From JAHBNG01 sp039028975 (lineage in GTDB: Bacteria > Chloroflexota > Anaerolineae > Caldilineales > Caldilineaceae), in contig JBCCHB010000197.1 in the NCBI GenBank assembly GCA_039028975.1, positions 1 to 27,809 of the forward strand: a DNA stretch of 27,809 bases, in the 5' to 3' direction. The first letter of the stretch is position 1; each line of letters opens with the position of its first letter. The position numbers and the translations under genes are program-made. This document shows, one piece after another, positions 14,899-21,677 of the stretch. A model generated the notes under the pieces. It was not told where the DNA came from. It ran no database searches and saw nothing but the letters and a program-made list of their open reading frames with translations.

Positions 14899-16176
14899 CT
14901 AAACAAATTCCCGCATGGTATTGACATAGTTTGCATCCACACCATGAATGCGCAGATCGATCAATCGCTTTACGGTTAAGTCTGGACCGCCAATGGCCTG
15001 CATTTCTCTAACAAATTCAGGCGTGACCCCATGAATTCGCATCTCTACCAATTGACCGATACTCAAGTCTTTCAGACCCACTTCCTGCATCCTGGCATAA
15101 TAGTCCGCTGACATCCCATGTATACTCATTTCAATCAGCTCACCAATGTTTGAATCAAATCCTACCTCGCGCATCTCACGCACAAAGTCAGCAGAGACGC
15201 CATGGATTCGCATCTCCACCAGTTGCCCAATGCTTAGCTCGTCAAACCCTAAGGCTTGCATCTCGGCATAGTACTCTGCTGAAACACCATGGATACCCAT
15301 CTGAAGCATCTCACCCATGGTTGGCTCAAACCCAGCTTCTCGTATCTCACGGATAAAGCTAGGCGTGATGCCGTGAATGCGCATCTCTACCAGTTGACCA
15401 ATATTTAGATTCTCAATGCCCAATGCTTGCATCTCATTATAATAATCTGCCGAGACGCCGTGGACACCGAGTTGGATCAATTCATCTACTGTTGGTTCAA
15501 AACCCGCCTCGCGCATCTCACGGACAAAGCCAACAGATACGCCATGGATTCGCATCTCCACTAGCTGACGGATACTTAGATTATCAAACCCTAAAGCTTG
15601 CATCTCAGGGTAAAAATCTGGCGTAACCCCGTGGATGCCCATTTGAATTAGCTCACTCACTGATGGGTCAAAACCAGTCCCTCGAATCTCCCGAACAAAG
15701 TCTGACGTAACCCCATGCATGCTCATTTCCATCAGCTGCTCCTGAGATAGATTGGGCAAACCAAGTGCTTCCATCTCTTGAATGAACCCGGCCGTTACAC
15801 CATGCCTCTTCAATTCAGCTATCTTGGCTAAATCGACGTTGGTCGTACTGCTTCTACTTGGCTCATGTCGGCTGACTCGGGGAACTTGGGGCAACACAGG
15901 AGGCACAGGTGGTACGGGCGGTATGGGCGGTATGGGTGGCACAGGTGCGTTGGGCGGAGTAGGCGGCATGGGCGGAGTGGGTGTCATAGACTGTATGGAT
16001 GATTCAGATGAGATTGATGAGGCTGGCGATACGGGTTCATCCGCCTGGAAATTATCCTCTGATGCCTGATTGTCCATGGAAGGGTGCTCAATAGCCTCGA
16101 TCAATGCCGTTGCTTCTTCCACCGTAATTTTGCCTTCTTCGAGCATATTTAGAATGATAAGTCGTTCGTCTCCCAT
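14899..16176 (-). CDS. SHOCT-like module plus Pro-rich linker plus IHGV repeats
   Basis: The predicted product is 425 residues long; AAAGGAG precedes ATG 16176. Residues 1-31 (MGDERLIILNMLEEGKITVE and following) form the SHOCT-like module shared by all five genes of this cluster. Residues 50-110 are Ser-rich and then strongly Pro-rich (PPIPPIPPVPPVPP), an extended spacer. From His125 to the end come ten full units plus a partial one, each starting I-H-G-V-[ST]. Two unit types alternate: a 28-residue form with FVREMREAGFEPTVxELIQM and a 29-residue form with YYxEMQALGFxNLSIGQLVE, so the true period is about 57 residues. Helical-hairpin solenoid structure is expected. Similar repeats occur, to my knowledge, appended to some BlaR1/M56-type proteins. 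No membrane segment or catalytic motif is visible. It is the last gene of the operon, 11 bp after the preceding gene. Confidence 0.8.
   Translation of the reverse strand: MGDERLIILNMLEEGKITVEEATALIEAIEHPSMDNQASEDNFQADEPVSPASSISSESSIQSMTPTPPMPPTPPNAPVPPIPPIPPVPPVPPVLPQVPRVSRHEPSRSSTTNVDLAKIAELKRHGVTAGFIQEMEALGLPNLSQEQLMEMSMHGVTSDFVREIRGTGFDPSVSELIQMGIHGVTPDFYPEMQALGFDNLSIRQLVEMRIHGVSVGFVREMREAGFEPTVDELIQLGVHGVSADYYNEMQALGIENLNIGQLVEMRIHGITPSFIREIREAGFEPTMGEMLQMGIHGVSAEYYAEMQALGFDELSIGQLVEMRIHGVSADFVREMREVGFDSNIGELIEMSIHGMSADYYARMQEVGLKDLSIGQLVEMRIHGVTPEFVREMQAIGGPDLTVKRLIDLRIHGVDANYVNTMREFV
14902..15804 (-). repeat. Coding tandem repeat, about 57-codon double units
   Basis: The region encodes ten I-H-G-V units plus a partial one, with alternating lengths of 28 and 29 residues (about 171 bp per pair). 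The strict alternation indicates growth by duplication of pairs rather than single units. Confidence 0.8.
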
Positions 16177-16187
16177 AATGATCTCCT

Positions 16188-17867
16188 TTAGCTTTGAAGC
16201 TCTTTGACTAAGGTTGGTGCTACTGCGTTAGTGTGCATTTCTATGATCGAGTCAACCGTCAGATCATTTACCCCTAGTGCATACATCTCGCGTACATAAT
16301 TGGGATCCACATCATGTTCGCGCAGCACCAAAAGCGAATCAATGCCCAAGTTATCCAGGCCAGAATCATGCATTTGGCGTACATACTTGGGGTCTACGTC
16401 GTGATTGTGTAGCTCTAGAAGTTCATTGATGGATGCGTTCTTCAAACCCGACTCGTGCATCCTACGTATGTATTTGGGGTCGACATCATGGTTACGCAAT
16501 TCCACGATCTCATCAACAGAGAGGTTATCTAAGCCTGATTTGTGCATACCTCGAATATAGTGAGGATCCACATCATGATTCCGTAGCTCTACCAACCTTT
16601 CAAGGGACAAGTCTTTTAGACCTAATTTGTGGATTTCTCGCATGTAGCCAGGATCAATATCATGCCCTCGTAGTTCAAGCAGTTTTTCAATCGAGAGCTC
16701 CTCTAAGCCCGCTTTCTGCATACCCCGGATGTAGTGTGGATCGACATCATGATTGCGCAGCTCAAGAAGCTCGTCAATCGATAAATTTTCCAAGCCAGCC
16801 TTGCGCATCTCGCGCATATAGTTAGGGTCAATGTCATGATTGCGCAGCTCTAGAATTCTTTCAATGGATAGATCCCTTAGCCCCGACTTCTGCATTCCCC
16901 GTATATACTCGGGGTCGACATCATGGTTGCGAAGCTCCAAAATTTCATCCATGGACAAGCTATCCATGCCCGCCCTATACAGCTCGCGCATAAAATGAGG
17001 ATCAATATCATGATTCCGAAGCTCTAGGAGTCTTTCGAGCGAGAGATCATCTAAACCTGATTTGCGCATGCCTCGTATGTAGTTGGGATCCACATCATGA
17101 TTGCGCAACTCTAGCAGTTCCTCAATCGACAAATTGGCCAACCCTAACTTATGCATTTCACGCATGTAGCCGGGGTCAACATCATGCTCGCGTAATTCGA
17201 TAAGTTCGTCGATCGATAAATTGGTTAGGCCCGATTTGTGCATTCCTCGTATAAAGTGGGGATCAACGTCATGATTGCGGAGTTCAATGATCTCATCAAG
17301 CGTTAGCGTATCCACCCCTAATTTATGGATCTCGCGAAGATAACTTGGCTCAACGTCATGATTGCGTAGTTCAATAATTTCGTCGAAGGTTAGCTTGTCT
17401 AGCCCCAACTTATGTAGCTTGCGGAGATAACTAGGCTCCACATCATGGTTGCGAAACTCAATAATTTCGTCAAAGGTAAGTTTGTCTAACCCCAATTTAT
17501 GCATTTCGTTGACATAACCAGGCTCTACATCATGATTGTGTAACTCTATGATCTCGTCTATAGTGAGATTGCCCAATCCCAATTTTGCTAGGTCACGAAC
17601 ATAGTTGGGATCGACATCGTGATTTCGAAGTTCGATCAGCTGTTCAACGCTTAACTCGGTAGGTTGCCTGGATTTGGTATTGGTATTGGTTGATGTGGCC
17701 GGTTTAGTAGATTGTTCCGGTGGTGCAGCTGGTGCTACGGCAGGCCTGGTTTTAATTGCAGAATCCAGTGGGGAGTTGCTAACCACATCAAGCAGCGTAA
17801 GTGCCTCATCAATCGTAATTTTGCTCTCTTCTAACATGCGCAATACACGCAAACGCTCGTCGCTCAT
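16188..17867 (-). CDS. SHOCT-like module plus sixteen NHDVDP repeats
   Basis: The predicted product is 559 residues long. The start at 17867 (MSDERLRVLRMLEESKITID) is chosen by AAGGA at 9 bp and by alignment with the neighbouring modules; an in-frame ATG two codons earlier is too close to the ribosome site. Residues 1-30 are the shared SHOCT-like module and 31-70 a Pro/Thr/Ser-rich linker. Residues 82-545 are sixteen uninterrupted units of exactly 29 residues beginning N-H-D-[VI]-[DE]-P, continuing YxRxM, KxGLxxLS and IDELxELR, then a degenerate cap (TNAVAPTLVKELQS). In the middle, units alternate between IRGM...KSG and MREM...KLG forms, so pairs were duplicated. The nearly invariant His-Asp could build a regular charged ridge. 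No enzyme motif or membrane segment is visible. The cluster partner at 14899 has a related but distinct repeat. Confidence 0.82.
   Translation of the reverse strand: MSDERLRVLRMLEESKITIDEALTLLDVVSNSPLDSAIKTRPAVAPAAPPEQSTKPATSTNTNTKSRQPTELSVEQLIELRNHDVDPNYVRDLAKLGLGNLTIDEIIELHNHDVEPGYVNEMHKLGLDKLTFDEIIEFRNHDVEPSYLRKLHKLGLDKLTFDEIIELRNHDVEPSYLREIHKLGVDTLTLDEIIELRNHDVDPHFIRGMHKSGLTNLSIDELIELREHDVDPGYMREMHKLGLANLSIEELLELRNHDVDPNYIRGMRKSGLDDLSLERLLELRNHDIDPHFMRELYRAGMDSLSMDEILELRNHDVDPEYIRGMQKSGLRDLSIERILELRNHDIDPNYMREMRKAGLENLSIDELLELRNHDVDPHYIRGMQKAGLEELSIEKLLELRGHDIDPGYMREIHKLGLKDLSLERLVELRNHDVDPHYIRGMHKSGLDNLSVDEIVELRNHDVDPKYIRRMHESGLKNASINELLELHNHDVDPKYVRQMHDSGLDNLGIDSLLVLREHDVDPNYVREMYALGVNDLTVDSIIEMHTNAVAPTLVKELQS
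16233..17624 (-). repeat. Coding tandem repeat, sixteen units of 87 bp
   Basis: Sixteen 29-codon units without any insertion or deletion encode the N-H-D-V-D-P repeats. DNA identity between units is lower than protein identity, so the array is old and kept under selection rather than freshly amplified. Confidence 0.85.
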
Positions 17868-17901
17868 AATCATTTTTCCTTCATACAAGAAATTTAAGCC
17901 T

Positions 17902-18534
17902 TTATGTCGATATTTCGACCATCCCACCTAGATAGCGACTGCCTACTAAATTGGCACCGATCAAACTTTGACCTTGCAGATTGGCACCACGCAAATCGGC
18001 ACGTTCTAGGTTTGCGCCTGTTAGATCGGCACCTTGTAGGTTGGCATTATTTAAGTTGGCGCACTCCAAATTCGTACCCGTCAAGTTGGCATCTTGAAGG
18101 TTGGCATGCTTGAAATTCCCACACACCAAGTTAGCTCCCTCTAGATTTGTATTTTGAAAATTGGCGTGGGTACAATTGGCGCATTCTAGATTCGCACCGT
18201 GTAAGTCGGCATATTGAAAATTGGCGTCGGTAAAATTGGCTCCCTCCAAGTTGGCACTCTCTAAATTCGCACCATCGAACCGAGCATTGGCAAAGTTCGC
18301 ACCGTTTAAATTTGCGTTGTGAATTTGGTCCCAAGAGAAAAGATTAGATTCGCCACCTTTTGGCTGATTGAGTGTGCGGCTCGTCGCGACAACATCAAGA
18401 CCCGCGTCCCCAGCTGGAACGTTAAGAGCCTGCCCAATAGGATTTTCTACTTGTTCAAGCATACTTGTCGCTTCATCAACTGAAATTTTTCCATCTTCTA
18501 GCATACTTAGGATTTTGATTCGTTCTTCGCTCAT
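17902..18534 (-). CDS. SHOCT-like module plus pentapeptide-repeat protein
   Basis: The predicted product is 210 residues from ATG 18534, preceded by AAGGAG; 23 further in-frame codons upstream lack a ribosome site. Residues 1-30 (MSEERIKILSMLEDGKISVD and following) are the shared module. A linker of about 35 residues leads into some 25 consecutive pentapeptides of the form A-[ND]-[LF]-x-x (for example ANLNG, ANFTD, ADLHG, ANLER). These fold into a right-handed quadrilateral beta-helix. In pentapeptide proteins such as Qnr/MfpA the rod mimics DNA, but most members have no known function, and no gyrase-binding loop is evident. Three Cys residues at equivalent positions (ECAN, VCGN, ECAN) are notable. 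The gene ends 34 bp before the NHDVDP-repeat gene. Confidence 0.88.
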   Translation of the reverse strand: MSEERIKILSMLEDGKISVDEATSMLEQVENPIGQALNVPAGDAGLDVVATSRTLNQPKGGESNLFSWDQIHNANLNGANFANARFDGANLESANLEGANFTDANFQYADLHGANLECANCTHANFQNTNLEGANLVCGNFKHANLQDANLTGTNLECANLNNANLQGADLTGANLERADLRGANLQGQSLIGANLVGSRYLGGMVEIST

Positions 18535-18667
18535 TTCATTTCTCCTTAAATGAATCATTCCTACCTGTGCCTTGGCAATGAACTCATTTCTACTAAGGTG
18601 CAATTTTGAGAATTTGCTCGTTGTTTGGTTTCAGATTGTCCAGGGCAGGGTAGGTTCAAATAAGTGC

Positions 18668-19279
18668 TCATGCCAAACTATCTTGATAGACAACGCCGTC
18701 ATAGTTGACGAACATCAGTCGCCGCCCACGTAAGATTGCTTTGTGGAACTTCACGCTATCAAGATTGGCACCAAGAATTGTGCAATCTCTTAGATCTGCG
18801 CCTCGGAAGTCACCACTGTCCAAATTCGCCCCTACAATACTGGCGTTTGTCAGATCGGCTCCCTCAAAATCTGCACCATCTAAATTGGCCGCCGCAATCC
18901 AAACATTTTCTAGATTTGCGTTACGGAAATTGACGCTGTCAAAATTGGAGAAGAGAAGGCGTGCCCCAGTAAAGTTAGCTCCTTCTAGCTTGACATTCTC
19001 AAAGTTAGAACCAAAGTTGAAAGAAGGGTTGAAGCCGGTTGTGTAGCGAAGTTCGATCTGTTGCGTGTGAGGATAATCAACTGGGGCTGAATTTATCTGT
19101 ACGGGGCTCTCTTGAACGGGACTAATTTGTTCTGGATTCGCCGATATGGAGTGGATATTTTGCGCGGTCGGACTGATTGCGGCAGGACGTTGGAGCGCCT
19201 CCAGTAGGCTGGCGGCTTCTTCCGGTGAGATCTTTCCATCCTGAAGCATCTGCAAAATTTTAGTTCGCTCCTGATTCAT
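18668..19279 (-). CDS. SHOCT-like module plus pentapeptide-repeat protein (second)
   Basis: The predicted product is 203 residues long; a very strong ribosome site (AAGGAGGA) precedes ATG 19279. The first 30 residues (MNQERTKILQMLQDGKISPE and following) are the shared module, followed by a Gln/Pro/Ser linker to about residue 75. The rest is a pentapeptide array with more degenerate units than its neighbour: GSNFENVKLEGANFTGARL, NFRNANLENVWIAAANLDG, ADFEGADLTNASIVGANLD and DFRGADLRDCTILGANLD. It ends in RRLMFVNYDGVVYQDSLA, a likely cap. It follows the DUF2089 gene by 64 bp and precedes the other pentapeptide gene by 133 bp. The two are probably paralogues that diverged after duplication. Confidence 0.87.
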   Translation of the reverse strand: MNQERTKILQMLQDGKISPEEAASLLEALQRPAAISPTAQNIHSISANPEQISPVQESPVQINSAPVDYPHTQQIELRYTTGFNPSFNFGSNFENVKLEGANFTGARLLFSNFDSVNFRNANLENVWIAAANLDGADFEGADLTNASIVGANLDSGDFRGADLRDCTILGANLDSVKFHKAILRGRRLMFVNYDGVVYQDSLA

Positions 19280-19343
19280 AATGATTCCTCCTTGCTATTT
19301 TGTGATTGTTGTTAAACATGAGTAGATTGATAGGTAGCAATGG

Positions 19344-19721
19344 TCACTTTAACGTTGCTAATAGCTCTGCCGCTTCCCCAGCACTTAATTCACCTCGATC
19401 AACTTTTTCCAAGATTTCGCGTCGCTGTTGGGCAATATCATCTTCGTGCCCCGATTCAACAGCAAAACCCAATTCGGCAACCATTTCGTTGATACGGCTG
19501 CGAATAGTCCAGTAGGAGATACCCAACTCTCGCTCCATCTCTTTCACATTACCTCGGTTTTTGATAAAAACCTCTAGAAATTGGAGACTCTCTGGTGGAA
19601 GTTTACAAAAACGGCATAGGTCAAACCGACCGGTCACTTCTGTTTCGCATCGGGTACAACTTAGACGTGTCACTTCGATATTTCCACCACATGATGGACA
19701 CTCTTCTAACACTTTGCGCAT
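19344..19721 (-). CDS. DUF2089 family zinc-ribbon/HTH regulator
   Basis: The predicted product is 125 residues long; AAAGGAG precedes ATG 19721. Three Cys pairs (C8/C11, C22/C25, C36/C39) in ECPSCGG, SCTRCETEV and DLCRFCKLP form zinc ribbons. A helix-turn-helix follows at about 55-82: KNRGNVKEMERELGISYWTI and RSRINEM. The C-terminal 28 residues (about 98-125, REILEKVDRGELSAGEAAEL within) match the module that opens the four downstream proteins. This order (zinc ribbon, HTH, SHOCT-like) is that of DUF2089 proteins, some of which stand beside SHOCT-like/DUF4097 genes in other bacteria. It is first in the operon and the obvious regulator of it. It is probably autoregulatory, since an inverted repeat overlaps the promoter. 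Confidence 0.92.
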   Translation of the reverse strand: MRKVLEECPSCGGNIEVTRLSCTRCETEVTGRFDLCRFCKLPPESLQFLEVFIKNRGNVKEMERELGISYWTIRSRINEMVAELGFAVESGHEDDIAQQRREILEKVDRGELSAGEAAELLATLK

Positions 19722-19745
19722 GTATTCTAACTCCTTTCCAAAGAA

Positions 19746-19774
19746 ACTATATCAAATATTTTTATATATGTCAA
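19746..19774 (-). promoter_or_regulatory. Strong promoter of the five-gene SHOCT/repeat operon
   Basis: On the minus strand TTGACA (19774-19769) and TATAGT (19751-19746) are separated by exactly 17 bp in very AT-rich DNA. The -10 lies 25 bp before the DUF2089 start codon. It is the best promoter match in this part of the window, and no other convincing promoter was seen between the five genes. Confidence 0.85.
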
Positions 19775-19793
19775 TGATTGAATAAAATATTTG
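19753..19793. promoter_or_regulatory. Inverted repeat overlapping the operon promoter, candidate operator
   Basis: CAAATATTTTTAT (19753-19765) and ATAAAATATTTG (19782-19793) are inverted copies differing by one base of length. The first lies between -10 and -35, and the second just upstream of -35. A dimeric repressor bound here would block RNA polymerase. The DUF2089 protein is the natural candidate. AT-rich DNA gives such repeats by chance fairly often. Confidence 0.4.
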
Positions 19794-20255
19794 GTAAAAA
19801 TATCAATATTATTGTTTGGTCATCATATTTTTGTTTATGGGCAAAGATTTTGATTGGGGTTTTACCCGCCATATCATCATAGCTTGTCCTAAAGATAACG
19901 TACTCTGTTTGTCACAATAACAAAGGTAAGAGAGCAAATGATTATGAGGAGTTTGCGGGGCAGCATAACAACGTCGACAGTCACATCGATATTAAGGTAG
20001 CGTATTCGGAGATGAAGTCCGCGTTTAAAGCCCGCGCCTTGAAATTTTGCAAGCGCAGTGAGAGAGCTGTTTTGTAATGTGCTTAGAGAAGTGATATAGA
20101 TAGCCCGCCAGAAAAGCTTCGTCCCGGCTTTTGTTCGGTTACTCTGGGAAATGAGGACGAGAGATTTTCCTGGCTACTTATAGAAGAGGTAGCATTTGTG
20201 GTACATGACGAGCAGGTCGGGACACATCGACCAAAGCTAGCCAAAGGAGTTTGTG
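19794..20255. other. Intergenic stretch of about 460 bp, no clear gene
   Basis: The left third is AT-rich upstream DNA of the operon promoter. Further right, two short plus-strand frames without start codons read as plausible peptides (VAYSEMKSAFKARALKF near 20000-20070 and WLLIEEVAFVVHDEQVG near 20175-20220). They may be remnants of dead genes, but I recognise no family. Confidence 0.35.
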
Positions 20256-20372
20256 ATGCTGCAACTCATTGAAGCAGACCTAGAACGTGACCATTATGTG
20301 TGGGCGCTTACCAAATATCTTTCATCTGCAACAGGGCCGCCCCAAAGGTCGGATTGCCCACTCAATTCATGA
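20256..20372 (+). pseudogene. Possible 5' stub of a GNAT acetyltransferase gene
   Basis: AAAGGAG at good spacing precedes ATG 20256, and the frame reads MLQLIEADLERDHYVWAL before diverging; it stops after 38 codons. The opening resembles the start of GNAT-family N-acetyltransferases of the form M-x-x-L-x-x-A-D-x-x-x-x-x-H-x-x-A-L. The 3' part overlaps the end of the methyltransferase gene on the other strand by 79 bp. A rearrangement that joined the two would explain this. The likeness is short, so this is tentative. Confidence 0.3.
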
Positions 20373-20932
20373 TGGGATACGTTCGTAAGCCTTGACGGCA
20401 ATGCCTTAAGAATCTCTTTGGCTTTAAGTCCAGCACCTGTGTGCCAATCACCTTCGATGAGGAGCAAGCGCCCGTTCGGTTTCAACAACATAGTCCAACG
20501 CTGTAACACATCGGCCGGCTTTGGTAGTGCCCAGAGCAGATGCCTGCAGAGAACAACATCATATTTTTGAGGTGTAAGTTTCGGATAGGAAGCTTCCATA
20601 ACGTGAAACGCGATCTGGCGTTGGGCCGACTTAGCTTTCAACTGGGCTTGTCTGATCATCTTAGGAGACAGGTCGATGCCAGTGACAGTATGCCCCAACT
20701 CTGCCATCAGTAGGCTTAGAGATCCAGTTCCACAGCCAATATCTAGGATAACCGAGACCGTAGTTGGTAAATTTTCCCGCAAAAGATCACGCCAAGCACA
20801 ACGCACAATTGGATCACGAAGACCATGGTCTGGTTCATTATCAAACATGCTGGCTTCGCTGTCCCAATAGCGGCGGGATTCTTCTAACTTTTCTGCCGCT
20901 GATTTTTCTACTGTCGCGGACGAGTTTGTCAT
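20294..20932 (-). CDS. Class I SAM-dependent methyltransferase
   Basis: The predicted product is 212 residues long. Motif I is ILDIGCGTGSLSLLMAELG (Asp64-Gly70), and the acidic residue ending strand 2 is Asp87 in VTGIDLSPKMI. Motif IV is KYDVVLCRHLLWALPKPADV, with the later strand GRLLLIEGDWHTG. This is the UbiE/Methyltransf_11 layout of small-molecule methyltransferases; the acceptor is unknown. The N-terminal helix RRYWDSEASMFDNEPDHGL also fits that group. ATG 20932 overlaps the stop codon of the DUF1801 gene (ATGA), so translation is coupled. The C-terminus (GPVADERYLVSAHT) is complete in appearance. Confidence 0.92.
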   Translation of the reverse strand: MTNSSATVEKSAAEKLEESRRYWDSEASMFDNEPDHGLRDPIVRCAWRDLLRENLPTTVSVILDIGCGTGSLSLLMAELGHTVTGIDLSPKMIRQAQLKAKSAQRQIAFHVMEASYPKLTPQKYDVVLCRHLLWALPKPADVLQRWTMLLKPNGRLLLIEGDWHTGAGLKAKEILKALPSRLTNVSHHELSGQSDLWGGPVADERYLVSAHT

Positions 20933-21351
20933 GGTGTTGGATTGGTCTCTCGCATATGGTCAACGGAGAGCTTGACGAGTTCTTTCAACACATCCTGATC
21001 CACATCGACCAATTTATTGACATAAAGGCAGGACTTTCCTGTTTTGTGCTTACCCAACTTGGCCAAAAGCGATTCGTATTCGCTAAAGCCGGACATAATA
21101 TATAGGGTGAGATTCTGCTTGCGTGGAGAGAAGCCAACTAGCATCCAATCACCCTCTTTTCCACTAGCATAGGTGTAATGATAGGAGCCAAAGCCGATGA
21201 TACTACTGCCCCACATCTTCGGTTCCTCACCAGTAACCTCTTTCATCAACTCCAGCGTTTTAAATGCATCCTCTCGCTTTCGGTCATGCTCAATTGCATT
21301 TAGAAAATCTTCTACGCTGGCATCATTCAGTTTTGTTTTGGGTTCAGCCAT
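20929..21351 (-). CDS. DUF1801 domain protein
   Basis: The predicted product is 140 residues long. Family features include the N-terminal VEDFLNAIEHDRKREDAFKT, then MKEVTGEEPKMWGSSIIGFG, SYHYTYASGKEGDWMLVGFS, LTLYIMSGFSEYESLLAKLG and KTGKSCLYVNKLVDVDQDVL. This small alpha/beta domain (YdhG-like) occurs in many bacteria, and its biochemical role is not established. The ribosome site is modest (AGGGG before ATG 21351). It is the first gene of a two-gene operon with the methyltransferase, driven from the promoter at 21464-21492. Confidence 0.9.
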   Translation of the reverse strand: MAEPKTKLNDASVEDFLNAIEHDRKREDAFKTLELMKEVTGEEPKMWGSSIIGFGSYHYTYASGKEGDWMLVGFSPRKQNLTLYIMSGFSEYESLLAKLGKHKTGKSCLYVNKLVDVDQDVLKELVKLSVDHMRETNPTP

Positions 21352-21463
21352 TGTTGCCCCTTTTCGCTAGATCTTCATCGGTTTAGTTGATTAGCCCAGT
21401 ATTGACTCTATCGATGTCGATTCCCGTATCTACTGACTAAGGCTATCGAGAAACATGCGTTCT

Positions 21464-21492
21464 ATTGTACCACTGGCATATGAAACAGGCAA
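21464..21492 (-). promoter_or_regulatory. Promoter of the DUF1801-methyltransferase operon
   Basis: On the minus strand TTGCCT (21492-21487) and TACAAT (21469-21464) have a 17-bp spacer. Transcription would start near 21457 and give a leader of about 105 nt. Confidence 0.6.
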
Positions 21493-21550
21493 TCTAGCCC
21501 ACGTGAAGGGGTGCCTTTGGGTTTCGGGGCGAGAATGTTAGCCAGTCGAG

Positions 21551-21610
21551 TGCGTCGCACTGTTCAGAGAAAGATCCAAGCGCCCATCCGCAATTGAACA
21601 GTGCGACGCA
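21551..21610. repeat. Large perfect inverted repeat, 16-bp arms
   Basis: TGCGTCGCACTGTTCA (21551-21566) and its exact complement (21595-21610) flank a 28-base loop. There is no T tract, so it is not a terminator. An RNA from either strand would fold into a very stable hairpin. Confidence 0.75.
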
Positions 21611-21618
21611 ATCTTGTA

Positions 21619-21669
21619 CCCCCAAACTAAAACGCACTCCACGTGAAGGGAAGCATCTTAATTTGGGGG
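21619..21669. repeat. Second inverted repeat, around the second direct-repeat copy
   Basis: CCCCCAAACTAA (21619-21630) and TTAATTTGGGGG (21658-21669) pair over 11 of 12 positions and enclose the second CCACGTGAAGGG. Confidence 0.5.
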
Positions 21670-21677
21670 AGAGAATG

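Larger units (their letters stand above)
21499..21677. repeat. Pair of direct repeats with motif CCACGTGAAGGG
   Basis: CCACGTGAAGGG occurs at 21499-21510 and 21639-21650, each followed some 20 bp later by a G-rich run and GAGAATG (21531-21537, 21671-21677). The two blocks, about 140 bp apart, frame the large stem-loop at 21551-21610. Confidence 0.55.

Noticed and set aside
15423..16069. Plus-strand frames opposite the IHGV-repeat gene, including a Gly-rich one
   Set aside because: They are the complement of the repeat and Pro-rich coding sequence; the Gly-rich frame simply mirrors the Pro codons.
16233..17624. CRISPR array, considered because of the regular 87-bp spacing
   Set aside because: The whole unit is repeated in one open frame without unique spacers, and variation falls at third codon positions; it is a coding repeat.
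21551..21610. Integron attC site or intrinsic terminator
   Set aside because: No conserved R/R' core triplets (GTT...AAC) in the right positions, no integrase nearby, and no T tract after the stem.
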